This document shows positions 1-9,290 of a DNA stretch of 64,000 nt, piece after piece. The position numbers and the translations under genes were made by a program. Numbering within the stretch: position 1 is the stretch's first letter; each line of letters starts with the position of its first letter. The DNA is from Myxococcus sp046520405 (lineage in GTDB: Bacteria > Myxococcota > Myxococcia > Myxococcales > Myxococcaceae). Below the pieces are notes generated by a model. It was not told where the DNA came from and searched no databases. It saw nothing but the letters and a program-made list of their open reading frames with translations. The stretch spans positions 23,009-87,008 of the forward strand of contig JBKGHI010000008.1 in NCBI GenBank assembly GCA_046520405.1. The letters are read 5' to 3'.

Positions 1-712
1 CCGCCTTGTTCTGCGACAGGTGGGTGTTGGCCATGTCCACGTAGGGCTGGAACTTCCCCTCCGTGAGCACGCTCATCTGCTTGCGGTAGTTGTCCACCGT
101 GGTGTTGTCCACGGTGAAGCCCTCGTTGAAGACGCTGGCCAGCTTCACGCGCTCCGCGTCGCCGGCCTTCACGTGCGGGCCGCCCTGGGCGAACACGGCG
201 CGGATGAGGTCCGCCTTGGGGCCAATCTCAGACTTGAGGGTGGCGAAGTCGGTGGAGCCGGCGTCGCCCTGGCTCCGCTGCAGCCCCTGGAGCGCGGCGA
301 AGCCTTCATCGCTGATGTTCTTGATGGCGCCCCGGGGCACGCCCTGGGCCACGAAGGGCGCGATGACCGAGTCATCCCGGAGGACAGCGGGGCCGACAGG
401 GACGGGCGTCACCGTCGGCGTCACGGTGGCGGGCGCCTTCGCGCCGCCCGTCACGGTCGGCTTGGGCCCGCCCAGTGAGGGCGGAGGAGGCGGCGACGTG
501 TGGCCGCCCAGCGAGGGCGGCGGAGGCGGCGTGGTGAGGTTGGGCGCGCGGAGCGTGTTGGTGCGGGTGCCGCTCACGAAGACATCTGGCGGCTTGGGGA
601 CGCCCGTCGAGGGCGGCGGAGGAGGCGGCAGCCCGCCGGTGGTCCGCGGCGGCGGCGGCGGCGGCGGGGTGATGCTCTTCGTCGTCGTCGTGGTGGTCTT
701 GATGCGGCCCAT
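1..712 (-). CDS. Pro/Thr-rich N-terminus protein, partial (runs off the left edge)
   Basis: An open frame of about 237 codons runs from ATG at 712 leftward past base 1, so the C-terminus is missing. A GAGGGG Shine-Dalgarno-like run lies about 9 nt before the ATG. The first 100 residues are low complexity: a Thr run, several Pro runs and repeated SLGG-type linkers, giving a disordered head. The visible remainder looks helical and soluble (segments such as GFAALQGLQRSQGDAG and VFNEGFTVDNTTVDNYRKQ). There is no signal peptide and no family I recognise. Frame, length and codon use support a real gene; the function is unknown. Confidence 0.7.
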   Translation of the reverse strand, partial: MGRIKTTTTTTKSITPPPPPPPRTTGGLPPPPPPSTGVPKPPDVFVSGTRTNTLRAPNLTTPPPPPSLGGHTSPPPPPSLGGPKPTVTGGAKAPATVTPTVTPVPVGPAVLRDDSVIAPFVAQGVPRGAIKNISDEGFAALQGLQRSQGDAGSTDFATLKSEIGPKADLIRAVFAQGGPHVKAGDAERVKLASVFNEGFTVDNTTVDNYRKQMSVLTEGKFQPYVDMANTHLSQNKA

Positions 713-880
713 GATTCTGTTCCCCCTCACCCTGGTAGGCACCAGGATGTCGATGTGCGCTTGTTCCCCATTTTCGGCGCCAATGTGGCTGGGTTGCGCC
801 CAGAGGGGGGTGGAACAGGAATCATCAGCCTGATGACGGATGCCTGGGGCTGATGCGCACGAGACGCGGTACCGGGCCGC

Positions 881-905
881 GGAGCGGGGAGGGGCTCCCC
901 GCTCC
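881..905 (-). terminator. Hairpin downstream of the C69 dipeptidase gene
   Basis: GGAGCGGGGAG (881-891) pairs perfectly with CTCCCCGCTCC (895-905) around a GGG loop. It lies just past the stop of the minus-strand dipeptidase gene at 921. No strong T tract follows. Confidence 0.5.
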
Positions 906-920
906 GGAACGAGGGTCCGG

Positions 921-2620
921 CTACGGCGCGGGGGCCACGGTGGGCTTGGGCGCGGGCTTCTGCGCGGGCGCGGCCGGCGCGGGGGTGGCGGCGGGCTCCG
1001 CGGGCTTGGCCGGCATCTGCAGCGCCTTGCCGTTCTCCTGCACGATGCGCCGGTACCAGGCCTCCTGGTACTTGGGGTGGTTCACCTTGCCCTGCTCGTC
1101 GCGCACGTTGCCATCGATGTACTTCACGAGCAGCGTCTCACCGAGCTTGCGCCAGCGGGTGTGGACCTTCTCGCCCTGCTGGAGCGAGTAGTCGGTGAGG
1201 TACTGGCGGGCCTCCTCGGGGCTGCGCTTGAACTGCTCCTGGGCGCGCTTCTCGACGTCGGCTTGGTCCGCGAGGAACTGACCCTCCAGCGCGCCCTGCT
1301 CCCGCTGCACGTCCACGACCATGTCGCTCCAGCGCGCATAGGCCTGGTTCGACACCCAGTTGAACACCCAGAAGGAGGAGTCCCAGGAGAACTCACCGCG
1401 GCTGGCCACGCCCTGGGCGAAGTTGCGCGGCACCTGCCGGATGCCGGCGTACATGGGCGTGTAGACGGTGGTGAAGGTGTCATCCACGCCGAACCAGAGC
1501 ACGCCGCCAATGGGCGCCGGCAGCCAGTCCCGCATCTGCGCGACGAAGGAGAAGCCCGTCTGCTGCGTGGAGATGGCGCGCTCGTGGACGTACTGCTTGC
1601 CGTCCACCTCCCACGTCATGGGCCGCCAGCGGTATGGCACCGCATAGGGCCCCGCGCCCACGTCCTTCGTCATGTCCAGCGGGGTGCCCTCGAAGTGGTC
1701 GCGCATCAGCGCCATGGTGTCCTGCACGGACAGCTTCTTGTCCGGCTTCACCCACAGCGGCAGCCGCTTCTGCGGCGCCCCGCCATCCGCGTACTCCGCG
1801 CCCAGCTTCATGGACGGGGCCGCGCGCCGGAAGATGCTCCACACGCGCGCCTCGGAGAAGCGCTGCCCGCCGAAGTCGATGGGGTTGTACGTCTCCGCGA
1901 AGTTGAAGTCCTTGTCCGCGCCCTTGAACCAGCCCTTCGCCCGGCGAAGGAGATGACGTCCGGCGAGTAGAGCGTCGTCTGCTTGTCGTTGAGCGGGAAG
2001 GTGCCGATGCGCGCCTGGTTGGCGTGCGCGGAGAGGTAGCCGTCGGGCAGCTTGCGGGCCACCCACACCGCGCCCTTCTCGCCCTTGCCCTTGCCAATCA
2101 TCTCCAGCAGCCAGGCTTCCTTCGGGTCGGCGATGGAGAACGATTCGCCGCTGGAGGCGTAGCCGTGCTCGGCGACCAGCGTGGTCATCACCTGGATGGC
2201 CTCGCGCGCCGTCTTCGCCCGCTCCAGCGCGGTGTAGATGAGCGAGCCGTAGTCGACGATGCCCGCGGGGCCCGCCAGCTCCTCGCGGCCGCCGAAGGTG
2301 GACTCACCGATGGAGAGCTGGTGCTCGTTCATGTTGCCCACCACCGAGTACGTCGCGGCGGGCTGGGGGATGCGGCCCAGGAACTTGCCGGTGTCCCACT
2401 CGAAGATGTCGCGCATGGCGCCGGGCGCGTGGTGGCGCGCGGGCGTGTAGTACAGCTCACCGTACAGCTCGTGCGCGTCCGCGGCGTAGGTGACGAAGGT
2501 GGCACCATCCGTCGTGGCGCCCTTGGAGACCAGCATGCTGGTACAGGCGAGCACGGGCGGAGCAACCAGCGCGGCCGTGACGGGCACCGCGGTCAGCAGG
2601 TTCATGAGGCGTCGGTTCAT
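921..2620 (-). pseudogene. Peptidase C69 family dipeptidase, frameshifted as read
   Basis: Secreted N-terminal-nucleophile dipeptidase of the C69 (PepD-like) family. From ATG at 2620 there is a signal peptide (about residues 1-25) followed directly by Cys26 in ACTSMLVSKG, where processing would expose the catalytic cysteine. Family segments YAADAHELYGE and NEHQLSIGEST follow. The frame breaks near 1943: the upstream frame reads DVISFA and the other frame resumes at KGWFKGADKDFNFAETYNPI. Restoring one C gives DVISFARAKGWFKG, typical of the family. The rest continues to a Pro/Ala-rich tail and stop at 921, giving a family-sized protein of about 565 residues. The break is one missing base in a GCC/CGGGC run, so a sequencing error is as likely as a true pseudogene. 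An in-frame ATG at 2638 is the alternative start. Confidence 0.85.
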
Positions 2621-2773
2621 GGCGGCGGATGGTACCAATCCACTCCCGGATGGCTACCGCCCGCAGGGGGTGCCTTCCTGGTTGCCCCTCATGGGCCCGT
2701 CCACCCACCACGGGCCGCCGCCCCGGCCACACGAAGAATCCCGAGCGGCGGCCCTTTGCCGGAAGATGCGTTC

Positions 2774-3124
2774 TCAGTCGTTCGTCGCGCTCACCTCCTT
2801 TCTCTCGAGAGGGACGGGCACCTGTTCGACTCGCAGCGTCGTGGGCCCGCTCAGCGCCAGATGCGCCTTGAGCTTGAGGAACTTCTTCTTGCCGAAGCCC
2901 TTCACGCGCACCAGCTCCTCCACGCGTTTGAAGGGCCGCTTCTGGCGGTGCTCGATGATGCGCTGCGCCGCCTTCTCACCGACGCCCGGCAGCAAATCCA
3001 GCTCCGCCGCGGTGGCCTCGTTGAGGTTGACCGTCCCCGTGTGCTGCGTGCGCGTCTTCGCCGCCTCCGCCACCCCGGGCCCGCACAACAGCAGGCCCAC
3101 CACCACCGCGCACAGCGCCCTCAC
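2774..3124 (-). CDS. ComEA-like exported helix-hairpin-helix DNA-binding protein
   Basis: 116 residues. A signal peptide or membrane anchor (residues 1-22) precedes a ComEA-type tandem HhH domain at about 30-92: NLNEATAAELDLLPGVGEKA, then a second hairpin around VKGFGKKKFLKLKAHL. ComEA homologues bind double-stranded DNA in the periplasm during transformation uptake; many deltaproteobacterial paralogues are not tied to competence by experiment. The start is GTG at 3124 and overlaps the stop of the upstream small gene by 4 bp (GTGA), so the two are probably translationally coupled. The tail after the HhH domain (about 25 residues) is not recognised. No other competence gene lies nearby. Confidence 0.85.
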   Translation of the reverse strand: MRALCAVVVGLLLCGPGVAEAAKTRTQHTGTVNLNEATAAELDLLPGVGEKAAQRIIEHRQKRPFKRVEELVRVKGFGKKKFLKLKAHLALSGPTTLRVEQVPVPLERKEVSATND

Positions 3125-3369
3125 GAGTGGCCGCCCACGGGGGCGTCCAGCCCCAGCTCACCGGCGTAGCGGCCCCCGCTCATCCCCGCCGTGTCGCGCT
3201 TCTCCGCCGCCTCACGCACGTGCAGCTTCCCGTCCAGCGGCAGCACGTCCAGCAACACATTGAGCGAGCCGTCCTTGTTCACGAACGCGCTCCCCGCCCG
3301 CACCCAGATGCTCCCGCCCTTGCCCTCGCGAATGGAGAAGACCGCCAGTCGCTTACCCGCCGTCAGCAT
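3121..3369 (-). CDS. Small conserved-looking protein coupled to the ComEA-like gene
   Basis: 82 residues starting MLTAGKRLAVFSIREGKG. A strong GGAGGTG Shine-Dalgarno lies 6 nt before the ATG at 3369 and decides this start over longer upstream in-frame options. The first 60 residues look like a compact beta-rich fold (IWVRAGSAFVNKDGSLNVLL, then LPLDGKLHVRE). The last 20 are polar. There is no signal peptide and I do not recognise the family. Its stop overlaps the downstream ComEA-like GTG start, suggesting a shared transcript and perhaps a shared role in nucleic-acid handling (inference only). Confidence 0.75.
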   Translation of the reverse strand: MLTAGKRLAVFSIREGKGGSIWVRAGSAFVNKDGSLNVLLDVLPLDGKLHVREAAEKRDTAGMSGGRYAGELGLDAPVGGHS

Positions 3370-3516
3370 CAACCACCTCCACGCTCCGCATCGCGCCACC
3401 ACGGCGCGGCTGCCTCGTCGGCTTGACCGCCTGAGGTCGTGGAGGGCTTGAGCAGCCGGCGTGCCAGCGGCGCTCTCCTCGGAGCCCTCTCCGCACACCG
3501 TGCGCGGATGTGAGAA

Positions 3517-3536
3517 CCGTCCCGCCGCGAGGACGG
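3517..3536 (-). terminator. Weak hairpin after the histidine kinase gene
   Basis: CCGTCC (3517-3522) pairs with GGACGG (3531-3536). It lies about 70 nt beyond the kinase stop at 3609 and before the ATG at 3369. No T tract is present. It could be a terminator or chance pairing. Confidence 0.3.
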
Positions 3537-3608
3537 ACACCGGGACTCCAGTGCCTTCTCAGGGGGCGAGAGCGCGGCGCCGAGCATGGGAGGGCGCGAA
3601 AGCGCACC

Positions 3609-6203
3609 TCATGCATGGTTCGCGTCCAGGTGCACGTCCGTCGGCGCCGGCCGCGGCCCGGAGGGGCCGCTGCGCGGAAGCACGACCGTGAAGGTGGCGC
3701 CGCGCCCCGCCTCGCTGTGGACCCGGACCACGCCCCCCAGCCTTTCGACAAGCTGACTGACGATATGGAGGCCCAGGCCCAGCCCTCCGTAGTGGCGCGA
3801 TGACACCGCGCGCTCGAAGGGCCGGAATATCAGCGACTGTTGTTCCGCTGGGATGCCGATTCCCTGGTCCCTCACTTCCAGGAGGGCGGTCCTGGCGTCC
3901 CCTCCGACCTGGATTTCAATGGGCTTGCCCTCGCCGTACTTGATCGCATTCGAGAGCAGGTTGGTGACAATCTGGTCGAGCCGCGACCGGTCCCAGATTC
4001 CTGGCATCGGTGTGTCGGCATGAACCCGGAGCGTGGCGCCGGAGAGGGCCAGCTCGGGGGTGAAGCGTGCCGCGATGTCTTGGACCAGCGCGGCGAGGTC
4101 CACTTCCTCCAACTCCAGTTCGAGCCGCCCGGCATGGATGCGCGAGACATCGAGCAGCGTGTTGACGAGCTTCGCCATGCGCATCGCCTGGCGTTCAATG
4201 CCTTCGACCGAGCGGGCCACGGTCTCCGCCGAACCCGTGCGGAGCGCTCCCGACCGGACGCGGCGCAGCAAGCCCTGGACGGACAGTTGGAGCGAGGTGA
4301 CCGGGGTCTTCAGCTCGTGGGAGGCAACGGAGAGGAACTCATCGCGAAGGCCGATGGCCTGCTGGGCTTCCTGGTAGAGCCGGGCGTTGTCCACGGCCAT
4401 GGCCGCGCGGCGCGCCAGCTCCTGCGCGAGGATGAGCTCGGCCAGGCCATAGCGGCTCGCGCCGTCCATCCGGGCGAGCGTGAGCGCGCCGAGCGTCCGG
4501 CCGCGCGCGAGGAGCGGCACCGACAGCCAGGACTGGAACTCAAGGACGCCGCACCCGGGCGCCGCGGAGCCGCAACCCTCCAGGAGGAACTCCGGCTCAC
4601 CGCGGCGGAGCACCTGCCCAGGGCCATGCGTGGCATTGAGGTCCGGTGGCGCGGAGTCGTCCCGCGTGGGCCACCTGGCCCGCAGGGCCCGGGATTGGGC
4701 CACCGCGATCCGCTGAGGAGAATGATCGCCGACCAGCAGGTCGACCGCGCACCAGTCCGCGAATTGTTGGACGGTCAGCGCCGCCACGTTCCGTAGCGCG
4801 TCCTCGGGGACGAGCGCGCCGGCGAGCAGCCCCGAGGTTTCTGACAGGAACGCGGACCTTCCTTCCTGCTCCTCGGCCCGGGCCCGCGCTTGCTGCTCAC
4901 GCAGGAAGGTCTGGTCGCGCTCCTGCTCGGCCCGGCGTTGCTCGGTGATGTCGATGCCGGTGCCGATGATGTACTCAATCGCTCCCGTCGGGCTGCGGAG
5001 GACGTTGCTGGACCATGAGATGAGGCGGCGCTCCCCCGCTCGCGTGAGCCAGCAGCTCTCGTACTCTGCATGCCCCTGGCCCGCGGCGAGCCGGGAGAAG
5101 TCCCGCGCGACCCGCTCCGCTTCTTCCGGAGCCTGGAGCTGCTTCCAGAACCGCGCACCGCGAAGCTCCTCGAAGGAGTAGCCGGTCATCTCCTGGCATG
5201 CACGGTTGAAGCGGACGATGCGGCCCTCCGCATCCAGGACGACGACGAGCGCGCGGGCCGTATCCAGCACCGCCGAGCTGAAGTCTCGCTCGTGCTGGAG
5301 GGCCCGCTCCGTGCGCTGTCGAGCGGTGATGTCCCGGAAGTAGACGGCCCGCCCATAGTAGACGCCGTCCGCGCTCACCACCGGGGCGTCATACTGCTCG
5401 AACACGCGGCCGTCCTTGAGTCGAAGCTCGTCGTGTCCCGACGCGTCGAGGTGTTCGCTGAAGAAGGCCGCGCGCGCCGTGAGCCTGTCGGGCTCCTCCA
5501 CGAGTCCGGCCGCCGCGCGGACCAGCGTCTCGAAGGGTTCAGACAGGAGGTCCTCCTCCAGCCCCCACATCTGCGCGAAGCGGCGGTTGTGGGTGAGAAT
5601 CCTTCCATCCAGGGCGGAGATGAGGATGCCCTCGTCCGAGGCCTCGCTCAGGGACTCCAGCAGCGTCTTCTGCTGGTGGAGCGCGCGCTCGCTGTCCAGC
5701 GTCCGCGTGAAGAGCTGCCGGTGCATCAGCACGGTACGGAGTACACCGCAGAGGCGCTCCACCATGCCTCGGTACTGCCGTGGCAGGTGCGGCTCGCGCT
5801 CGAAGTACAGCCGCAGCGCGCTGGCGCTGTGCTCCGCGCCCGTCCCCATGATGGGAATGGACCAGCGCACGAGCCCCGGCGATTCCAGCTCCGGAAAGGG
5901 CAGGCTCACCGCGGCGGGCTCTTGCTTCCCGGCGGGCTCGGAAGGGGCGGGAATCGGGAGCCGGCGGGACGCAGCGGAGAGCCCACTCGCCCCCTGGAGT
6001 CCGACCTGTCCCCGCGCATCCACCTGGACCCAGAGGGCGACCGTGCATCCCAGCCGCTCCGCGACGCGATCCATGAACGCGTCCGTGGGCTTGTTCGGAT
6101 GGAAGAGGTCGAGCGCCGCGACGGTGAGCTCCTGGAGCACGCTCAGCAGCGCGAGGCGCTCCTCGGTGAGCTTCCGGTCCGCGTCCACGCAAGGGTCCGC
6201 CAT
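3609..6203 (-). CDS. Cytoplasmic PAS/GAF sensor histidine kinase
   Basis: About 864 residues from ATG at 6203 (MADPCVDADRKL; GACGAGGT lies about 7 nt before it). No transmembrane segment or signal peptide. Order: an N-terminal GAF-like sensor (about 10-165), PAS (about 180-300, ending FRDITARQRTERAL), PAS (about 310-430, ending GIDITEQRRAEQ), GAF (about 455-620), HisKA with phospho-acceptor motif SVASHELKTP, and HATPase with N box NLLSNAIKYGEG, G1 VRDQGIGIP and G2 GGLGLGLHIV. No receiver domain is fused and no response regulator is adjacent, so the output partner is elsewhere. The upstream FIST gene ends 16 nt before this start, so the two are almost surely one operon; FIST may supply a ligand-bound input. 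The signal is unknown. Confidence 0.92.
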   Translation of the reverse strand: MADPCVDADRKLTEERLALLSVLQELTVAALDLFHPNKPTDAFMDRVAERLGCTVALWVQVDARGQVGLQGASGLSAASRRLPIPAPSEPAGKQEPAAVSLPFPELESPGLVRWSIPIMGTGAEHSASALRLYFEREPHLPRQYRGMVERLCGVLRTVLMHRQLFTRTLDSERALHQQKTLLESLSEASDEGILISALDGRILTHNRRFAQMWGLEEDLLSEPFETLVRAAAGLVEEPDRLTARAAFFSEHLDASGHDELRLKDGRVFEQYDAPVVSADGVYYGRAVYFRDITARQRTERALQHERDFSSAVLDTARALVVVLDAEGRIVRFNRACQEMTGYSFEELRGARFWKQLQAPEEAERVARDFSRLAAGQGHAEYESCWLTRAGERRLISWSSNVLRSPTGAIEYIIGTGIDITEQRRAEQERDQTFLREQQARARAEEQEGRSAFLSETSGLLAGALVPEDALRNVAALTVQQFADWCAVDLLVGDHSPQRIAVAQSRALRARWPTRDDSAPPDLNATHGPGQVLRRGEPEFLLEGCGSAAPGCGVLEFQSWLSVPLLARGRTLGALTLARMDGASRYGLAELILAQELARRAAMAVDNARLYQEAQQAIGLRDEFLSVASHELKTPVTSLQLSVQGLLRRVRSGALRTGSAETVARSVEGIERQAMRMAKLVNTLLDVSRIHAGRLELELEEVDLAALVQDIAARFTPELALSGATLRVHADTPMPGIWDRSRLDQIVTNLLSNAIKYGEGKPIEIQVGGDARTALLEVRDQGIGIPAEQQSLIFRPFERAVSSRHYGGLGLGLHIVSQLVERLGGVVRVHSEAGRGATFTVVLPRSGPSGPRPAPTDVHLDANHA

Positions 6204-6219
6204 GTCCGACCTCGTCCCA

Positions 6220-7386
6220 TCACCCCGGAAGGGCGAGCACCACCACCGTCTTGTTGTGGAACTGCGGAACGCCACCCCCCATGGCCCCCACCTCGCCCAG
6301 GGTCAGACAGCCCACGAGCGGAGTGGTCTCCCCGAGCGCCCCCTGGACGCGTGAAAGCTCGTCCCGGATTTCCTCGCCCAGGATGGGGTAGCGCGAGAAA
6401 CAATCGAACACGACCGCGCCGCCCAGCGCGCCAGAGGTTCCTTTCCGAGCCAGGGTGGCGGCACCCGCTGCCGCGTCCATCAGGTCCGCGCGCGCCCCCT
6501 CCATCACCCGGACCAGCGAGCCATCGGGAATCTCCGCGACGCAGCGGACCGACCCGTCGAGTCCGATGGAGATGGGGTCGCGAATCACGAACTCTCCGTT
6601 GGCCTGGGGAATCCCCAGCGGGTGGGTCATCGCGAAGCGGGCGAAGCCCTGTTCGTCCAGCGCGTCGCCGCGGCTTGCAGCCGTACGCCGGTAGACCTCG
6701 AACGCGCTCTCGTAATCGAGCTCGATGGCGGTCGCGTCGCGGGCCTTCGTGACCTGGGTCGGTGGGCCGTAGGGATACCAGCCGTGCTGAATCCCGACGC
6801 CCATCGGCTCCTGGGTGTCGATGGCAATCACCACCGCCTGGTCCCGGTAGGCCTGCCCATCCACGAACTCAGCCGTCATGGCGTGCCGGAGGTCGCCTCC
6901 CGCTCCGCCTCCCGCCCAGACGACGCTCGACCCCGCTTCCTGCTGCGCCCCGCGCACGACTTCCGTTGGATTCCCGCTCAGCGCGTCCGGGAAGAGGAGG
7001 AGCGCCCGGCGCCGCCCAGGCGGCTTGGGTGGCAGCGTCCCGACGGCCCGTGCCACCGCGTCGCGTCCGGCCGCTCTGGGGTCCTTGCTGACGGGCCCAC
7101 CGATGCCCGTCCCGACCTGCACGTCCATGCCCTGGAAGAGCGCGACGACCAGGCCCTGGAGCATCAGCTCGGTGCCGGCGAAGACCCCCGCCGCGCAGCA
7201 GCCAGCCCAGGGAAGGTCCCCGATTTCCCTCCCGAGCGCCGACGCCAGGTCCCCCGCGTCGTACTGGTCCGTGCAGAGGACCAGGGCGAAGGTGGGCGCG
7301 TCTGCTCCTCGCAGGGCCTCCGTGATTGCCTCCCGGGCAGCCGCTTCGCAATCGGGCGAGCTGCTCTTTCCAATCTGGATCCGCAT
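6220..7386 (-). CDS. FIST domain signal-sensing protein
   Basis: About 388 residues from ATG at 7386 (MRIQIGKSSSPDCEA). FIST N domain at about 25-215: segments GLVVALFQGMDVQVGTG and LLLFPDALSGNPTEVV, then GGGAGGD. FIST C domain at about 220-370: RDPISIGLDGSVRC and the terminal GCLTLGEVG...HNKTVVVLALPG. FIST domains are proposed small-ligand (amino-acid-type) sensors found beside signalling enzymes. The gene lies 16 nt upstream of the PAS/GAF kinase in the same direction, consistent with a two-protein sensor. The Shine-Dalgarno (AGAGGG) is very close to this ATG; an in-frame GTG at 7407 is an alternative. Upstream, 7387-7522 is a divergent promoter region. Confidence 0.88.
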   Translation of the reverse strand: MRIQIGKSSSPDCEAAAREAITEALRGADAPTFALVLCTDQYDAGDLASALGREIGDLPWAGCCAAGVFAGTELMLQGLVVALFQGMDVQVGTGIGGPVSKDPRAAGRDAVARAVGTLPPKPPGRRRALLLFPDALSGNPTEVVRGAQQEAGSSVVWAGGGAGGDLRHAMTAEFVDGQAYRDQAVVIAIDTQEPMGVGIQHGWYPYGPPTQVTKARDATAIELDYESAFEVYRRTAASRGDALDEQGFARFAMTHPLGIPQANGEFVIRDPISIGLDGSVRCVAEIPDGSLVRVMEGARADLMDAAAGAATLARKGTSGALGGAVVFDCFSRYPILGEEIRDELSRVQGALGETTPLVGCLTLGEVGAMGGGVPQFHNKTVVVLALPG

Positions 7387-7522
7387 CCCTCTGGAATCGA
7401 TAGTCACGCGCGCAGAGGCGTGCAGGTGGAGGCGGCTTCGTTCGTTCCCGTTCGCAACGACCTGTTGAGTGGCCGGGCGGGGGGCTTCCTCCCTCCCTTG
7501 CCAGGACGGTAGCGTTGCCCGC

Positions 7523-8179
7523 ATGGCATCGGGCAACGTGTGGCTGCGACTCGGCGTGTTGGGTGGGCTCCTCGCGGGTTCCGCCTCGCTTGCGGCGGAG
7601 GTGGCGGACGCACCTCGGGCGGAGTCCGCTCCGCTGGCCTATGCGACGCCGTCCGTGCAGTGGCAGTTGCTGGCCGGGGGCCTGACGTCGCTCGACGGCT
7701 ATGGCTCGCTGGGCTACCAGGGCGTGGTGATTGGCGCCGGCTGGGAGCTGCCCCGGCTGCGCTTCCGCTTCCAGTTCCTGGCGGGGCTGCCGGCGTACAT
7801 GGAGGAATCCCGCACCGAGGTGAAGCTGGAGCAGTTCGCCCTGGGCCTCTGGTTGGACACGCCCGTGCTGCGCTCCGGCGCCTGGCGGTGGGGCGTGGGC
7901 GCGGGGGCGGGGCTCCTCGTCTTCGGCCGGACGTCGGAGGCCCTGGTGGGCGGCGTGGACGCCGCGGGCCCTCGGTACATGCCCGCGTTCATGACCGGTC
8001 CGGACACCTCCCTGCGCTGGCGCTTCTCGCAGTACTTCGCCGTGGAAGGCTCGCTGGCCATGGACGTCGTCTTCGGCCGCCCCATTCTGGGCTTCGTGGA
8101 CGCGCAAGGGTTCCAGCCATTCCGAGAGGGCTGGGCCGTCCGTCCCCGGTTGAACGTCACGATGGTGCTCTTCCCGTGA
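7523..8179 (+). CDS. Exported outer-membrane-barrel-like protein
   Basis: 218 residues from ATG at 7523 (MASGNVWLRLGVLGG). A signal peptide ends near residue 25 (SLAAEVADA). The mature part has alternating hydrophobic and polar strands with many Gly and aromatic residues (GSLGYQGVVIGAGWELPRLR, WRWGVGAGAGLLVFGR) and ends RLNVTMVLFP, as in small outer-membrane beta-barrels. The exact family is not recognised. It is divergently transcribed from the FIST-kinase pair and is followed 13 nt later by a small lipoprotein gene, probably in one transcript. A start at 7469 is possible but would place the signal peptide internally. Confidence 0.75.
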   Translation: MASGNVWLRLGVLGGLLAGSASLAAEVADAPRAESAPLAYATPSVQWQLLAGGLTSLDGYGSLGYQGVVIGAGWELPRLRFRFQFLAGLPAYMEESRTEVKLEQFALGLWLDTPVLRSGAWRWGVGAGAGLLVFGRTSEALVGGVDAAGPRYMPAFMTGPDTSLRWRFSQYFAVEGSLAMDVVFGRPILGFVDAQGFQPFREGWAVRPRLNVTMVLFP

Positions 8180-8192
8180 GAGGTGAACGCCG

Positions 8193-8432
8193 ATGAAGCG
8201 GTTGCGCACGAGGCACCTGTTCGCTTTGGCACTGCTCGCCTGGGGCGGAGGCTGCGCCGTGGAGGACCCGGTCGCGAGGCTGCGGCTGGCGGACAGCGGG
8301 ACGGGCCCCTTGTCCACCGACGACGAGCTGGCGCTGGAGGCCTACGAGGCGTTCCTGGACTGCGAGCTGGCCGCGCGGGACCCCGATTCGGGCGTGAGCT
8401 GCGAGGACGCGGGGACGCCCGACGTGCGGTAG
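8193..8432 (+). CDS. Small lipoprotein of unknown function
   Basis: 79 residues: a basic start (MKRLRTRHLF), a hydrophobic stretch and a lipobox-like LAWGGGC with Cys21. The mature peptide is short and acidic (DDELALEAYEAFLDCE) with two further Cys residues. Shine-Dalgarno GAGGTGAACGCCG precedes the ATG. It lies 13 nt behind the barrel-like protein gene. No family recognised. Confidence 0.65.
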   Translation: MKRLRTRHLFALALLAWGGGCAVEDPVARLRLADSGTGPLSTDDELALEAYEAFLDCELAARDPDSGVSCEDAGTPDVR

Positions 8433-8572
8433 TCGAAAGGCGCAGGCTGTCCCACGAGGTGCCCCGCACGCGGAATCCGAAGGGCCCGCGTGGGAAAGAA
8501 CTGGCGCGGTGACAACCGCGTGTCCATGTTGCGCGCGTCCATCCCACGCCGGTGAGGACCAGGAGGGTGCGC

Positions 8573-9051
8573 GTGTTCCAGCCAACCAGCCGCGACGCGC
8601 GGACCCATGATGGAAGCCGGCCCGTGTTGCTGTGGGAGCCCACGTCCACGCGGGCGCGCGGTGGCGCACCGCGTCCACCGGTCGGGAGCGCGGAGGCGCG
8701 GACCGTGGTGTTGGAGTTGCGCCCACGGCTGCGCCCGGCGGACGCCGAGGTGACGGTGGGCAGTGGTGCCGAGTGCGACATCGTCCTGGCCGAGTCCACG
8801 GTGTCCCGCCTGCATGCCCGCTTCCGTCGGGAGCCGCACACCGGGCTGTGGAGCGTGACGGACCTGGAGAGTGAGCGAGGGACCTACCAGGACGGGGTGC
8901 TGATACTCCCCGGCGGCCCGCGCCGCTGCTGTGCCGTTCCCGGCTCACGCTGGGGAACGTGGAGCTCGTGTTCCTCCAGACATATGCCTACGAGCAGTCC
9001 GTGAGCGCGTCCTCGCGGGCGTCCCCGGTGAGCTTGACCCGCCGGAGGTGA
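8573..9051 (+). pseudogene. FHA domain protein, frameshifted as read
   Basis: Forkhead-associated (phosphothreonine-binding) protein of about 159 residues. GTG at 8573 follows an AGGAGG by 6 nt, which decides the start. FHA core: VTVGSGAECDIVLAESTVSR, then LHARFRR and LESERGTYQDG. Near 8905-8911 the frame is lost. The other frame resumes as RPAPLLCRSRLTLGNVELVF, the expected last FHA strands, and stops at 9051. One added base after LI repairs it. Either a sequencing deletion or a decayed gene. It lies just before the first cobalamin riboswitch and is not obviously linked to B12. FHA proteins in myxobacteria typically partner Ser/Thr kinases such as those in this window. Confidence 0.75.
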
Positions 9052-9072
9052 CCTCCTACAAAGGGCGCGCCC

Positions 9073-9290
9073 TTGGGTGCCCATGTCGGGCTTTCAAGAG
9101 GGAAGCCGGTGAGAGTCCGGCGCGGTCCCGCCACTGTGAACGGGCAGCCCTGAGGTCAGGGCCGGGGGCTTCGGCTTGTCGCCACTCCATCCGCGGCCAT
9201 GCGCCGCGCCGGGGGAAGGCGGAAGCCCCCTTCTGGCATGACGCAGCGTGCGCCAGCCGCCAGAGTCCGTCAGCCAGGAGACCTGCCCAG
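9073..9290 (+). promoter_or_regulatory. Cobalamin riboswitch 1, upstream of btuB
   Basis: A cobalamin aptamer is recognisable by order of elements: GGGTGCCC near 9075, AAGAGGGAAGCCGGTGAGAG, GTCCCGCCACTGTGA in the core, and a clear B12 box AGCCAGGAGACCTGCC at 9272-9287. It ends 77 nt before the btuB ATG at 9364. By family knowledge cobalamin binding lowers expression of the downstream importer, usually by blocking translation or causing termination. I cannot resolve the expression platform by eye. Confidence 0.92.

Noticed and set aside
5070..6752. A 560-codon plus-strand frame opposite the histidine kinase
   Set aside because: No ribosome site or motif; shadow of the kinase and FIST genes.
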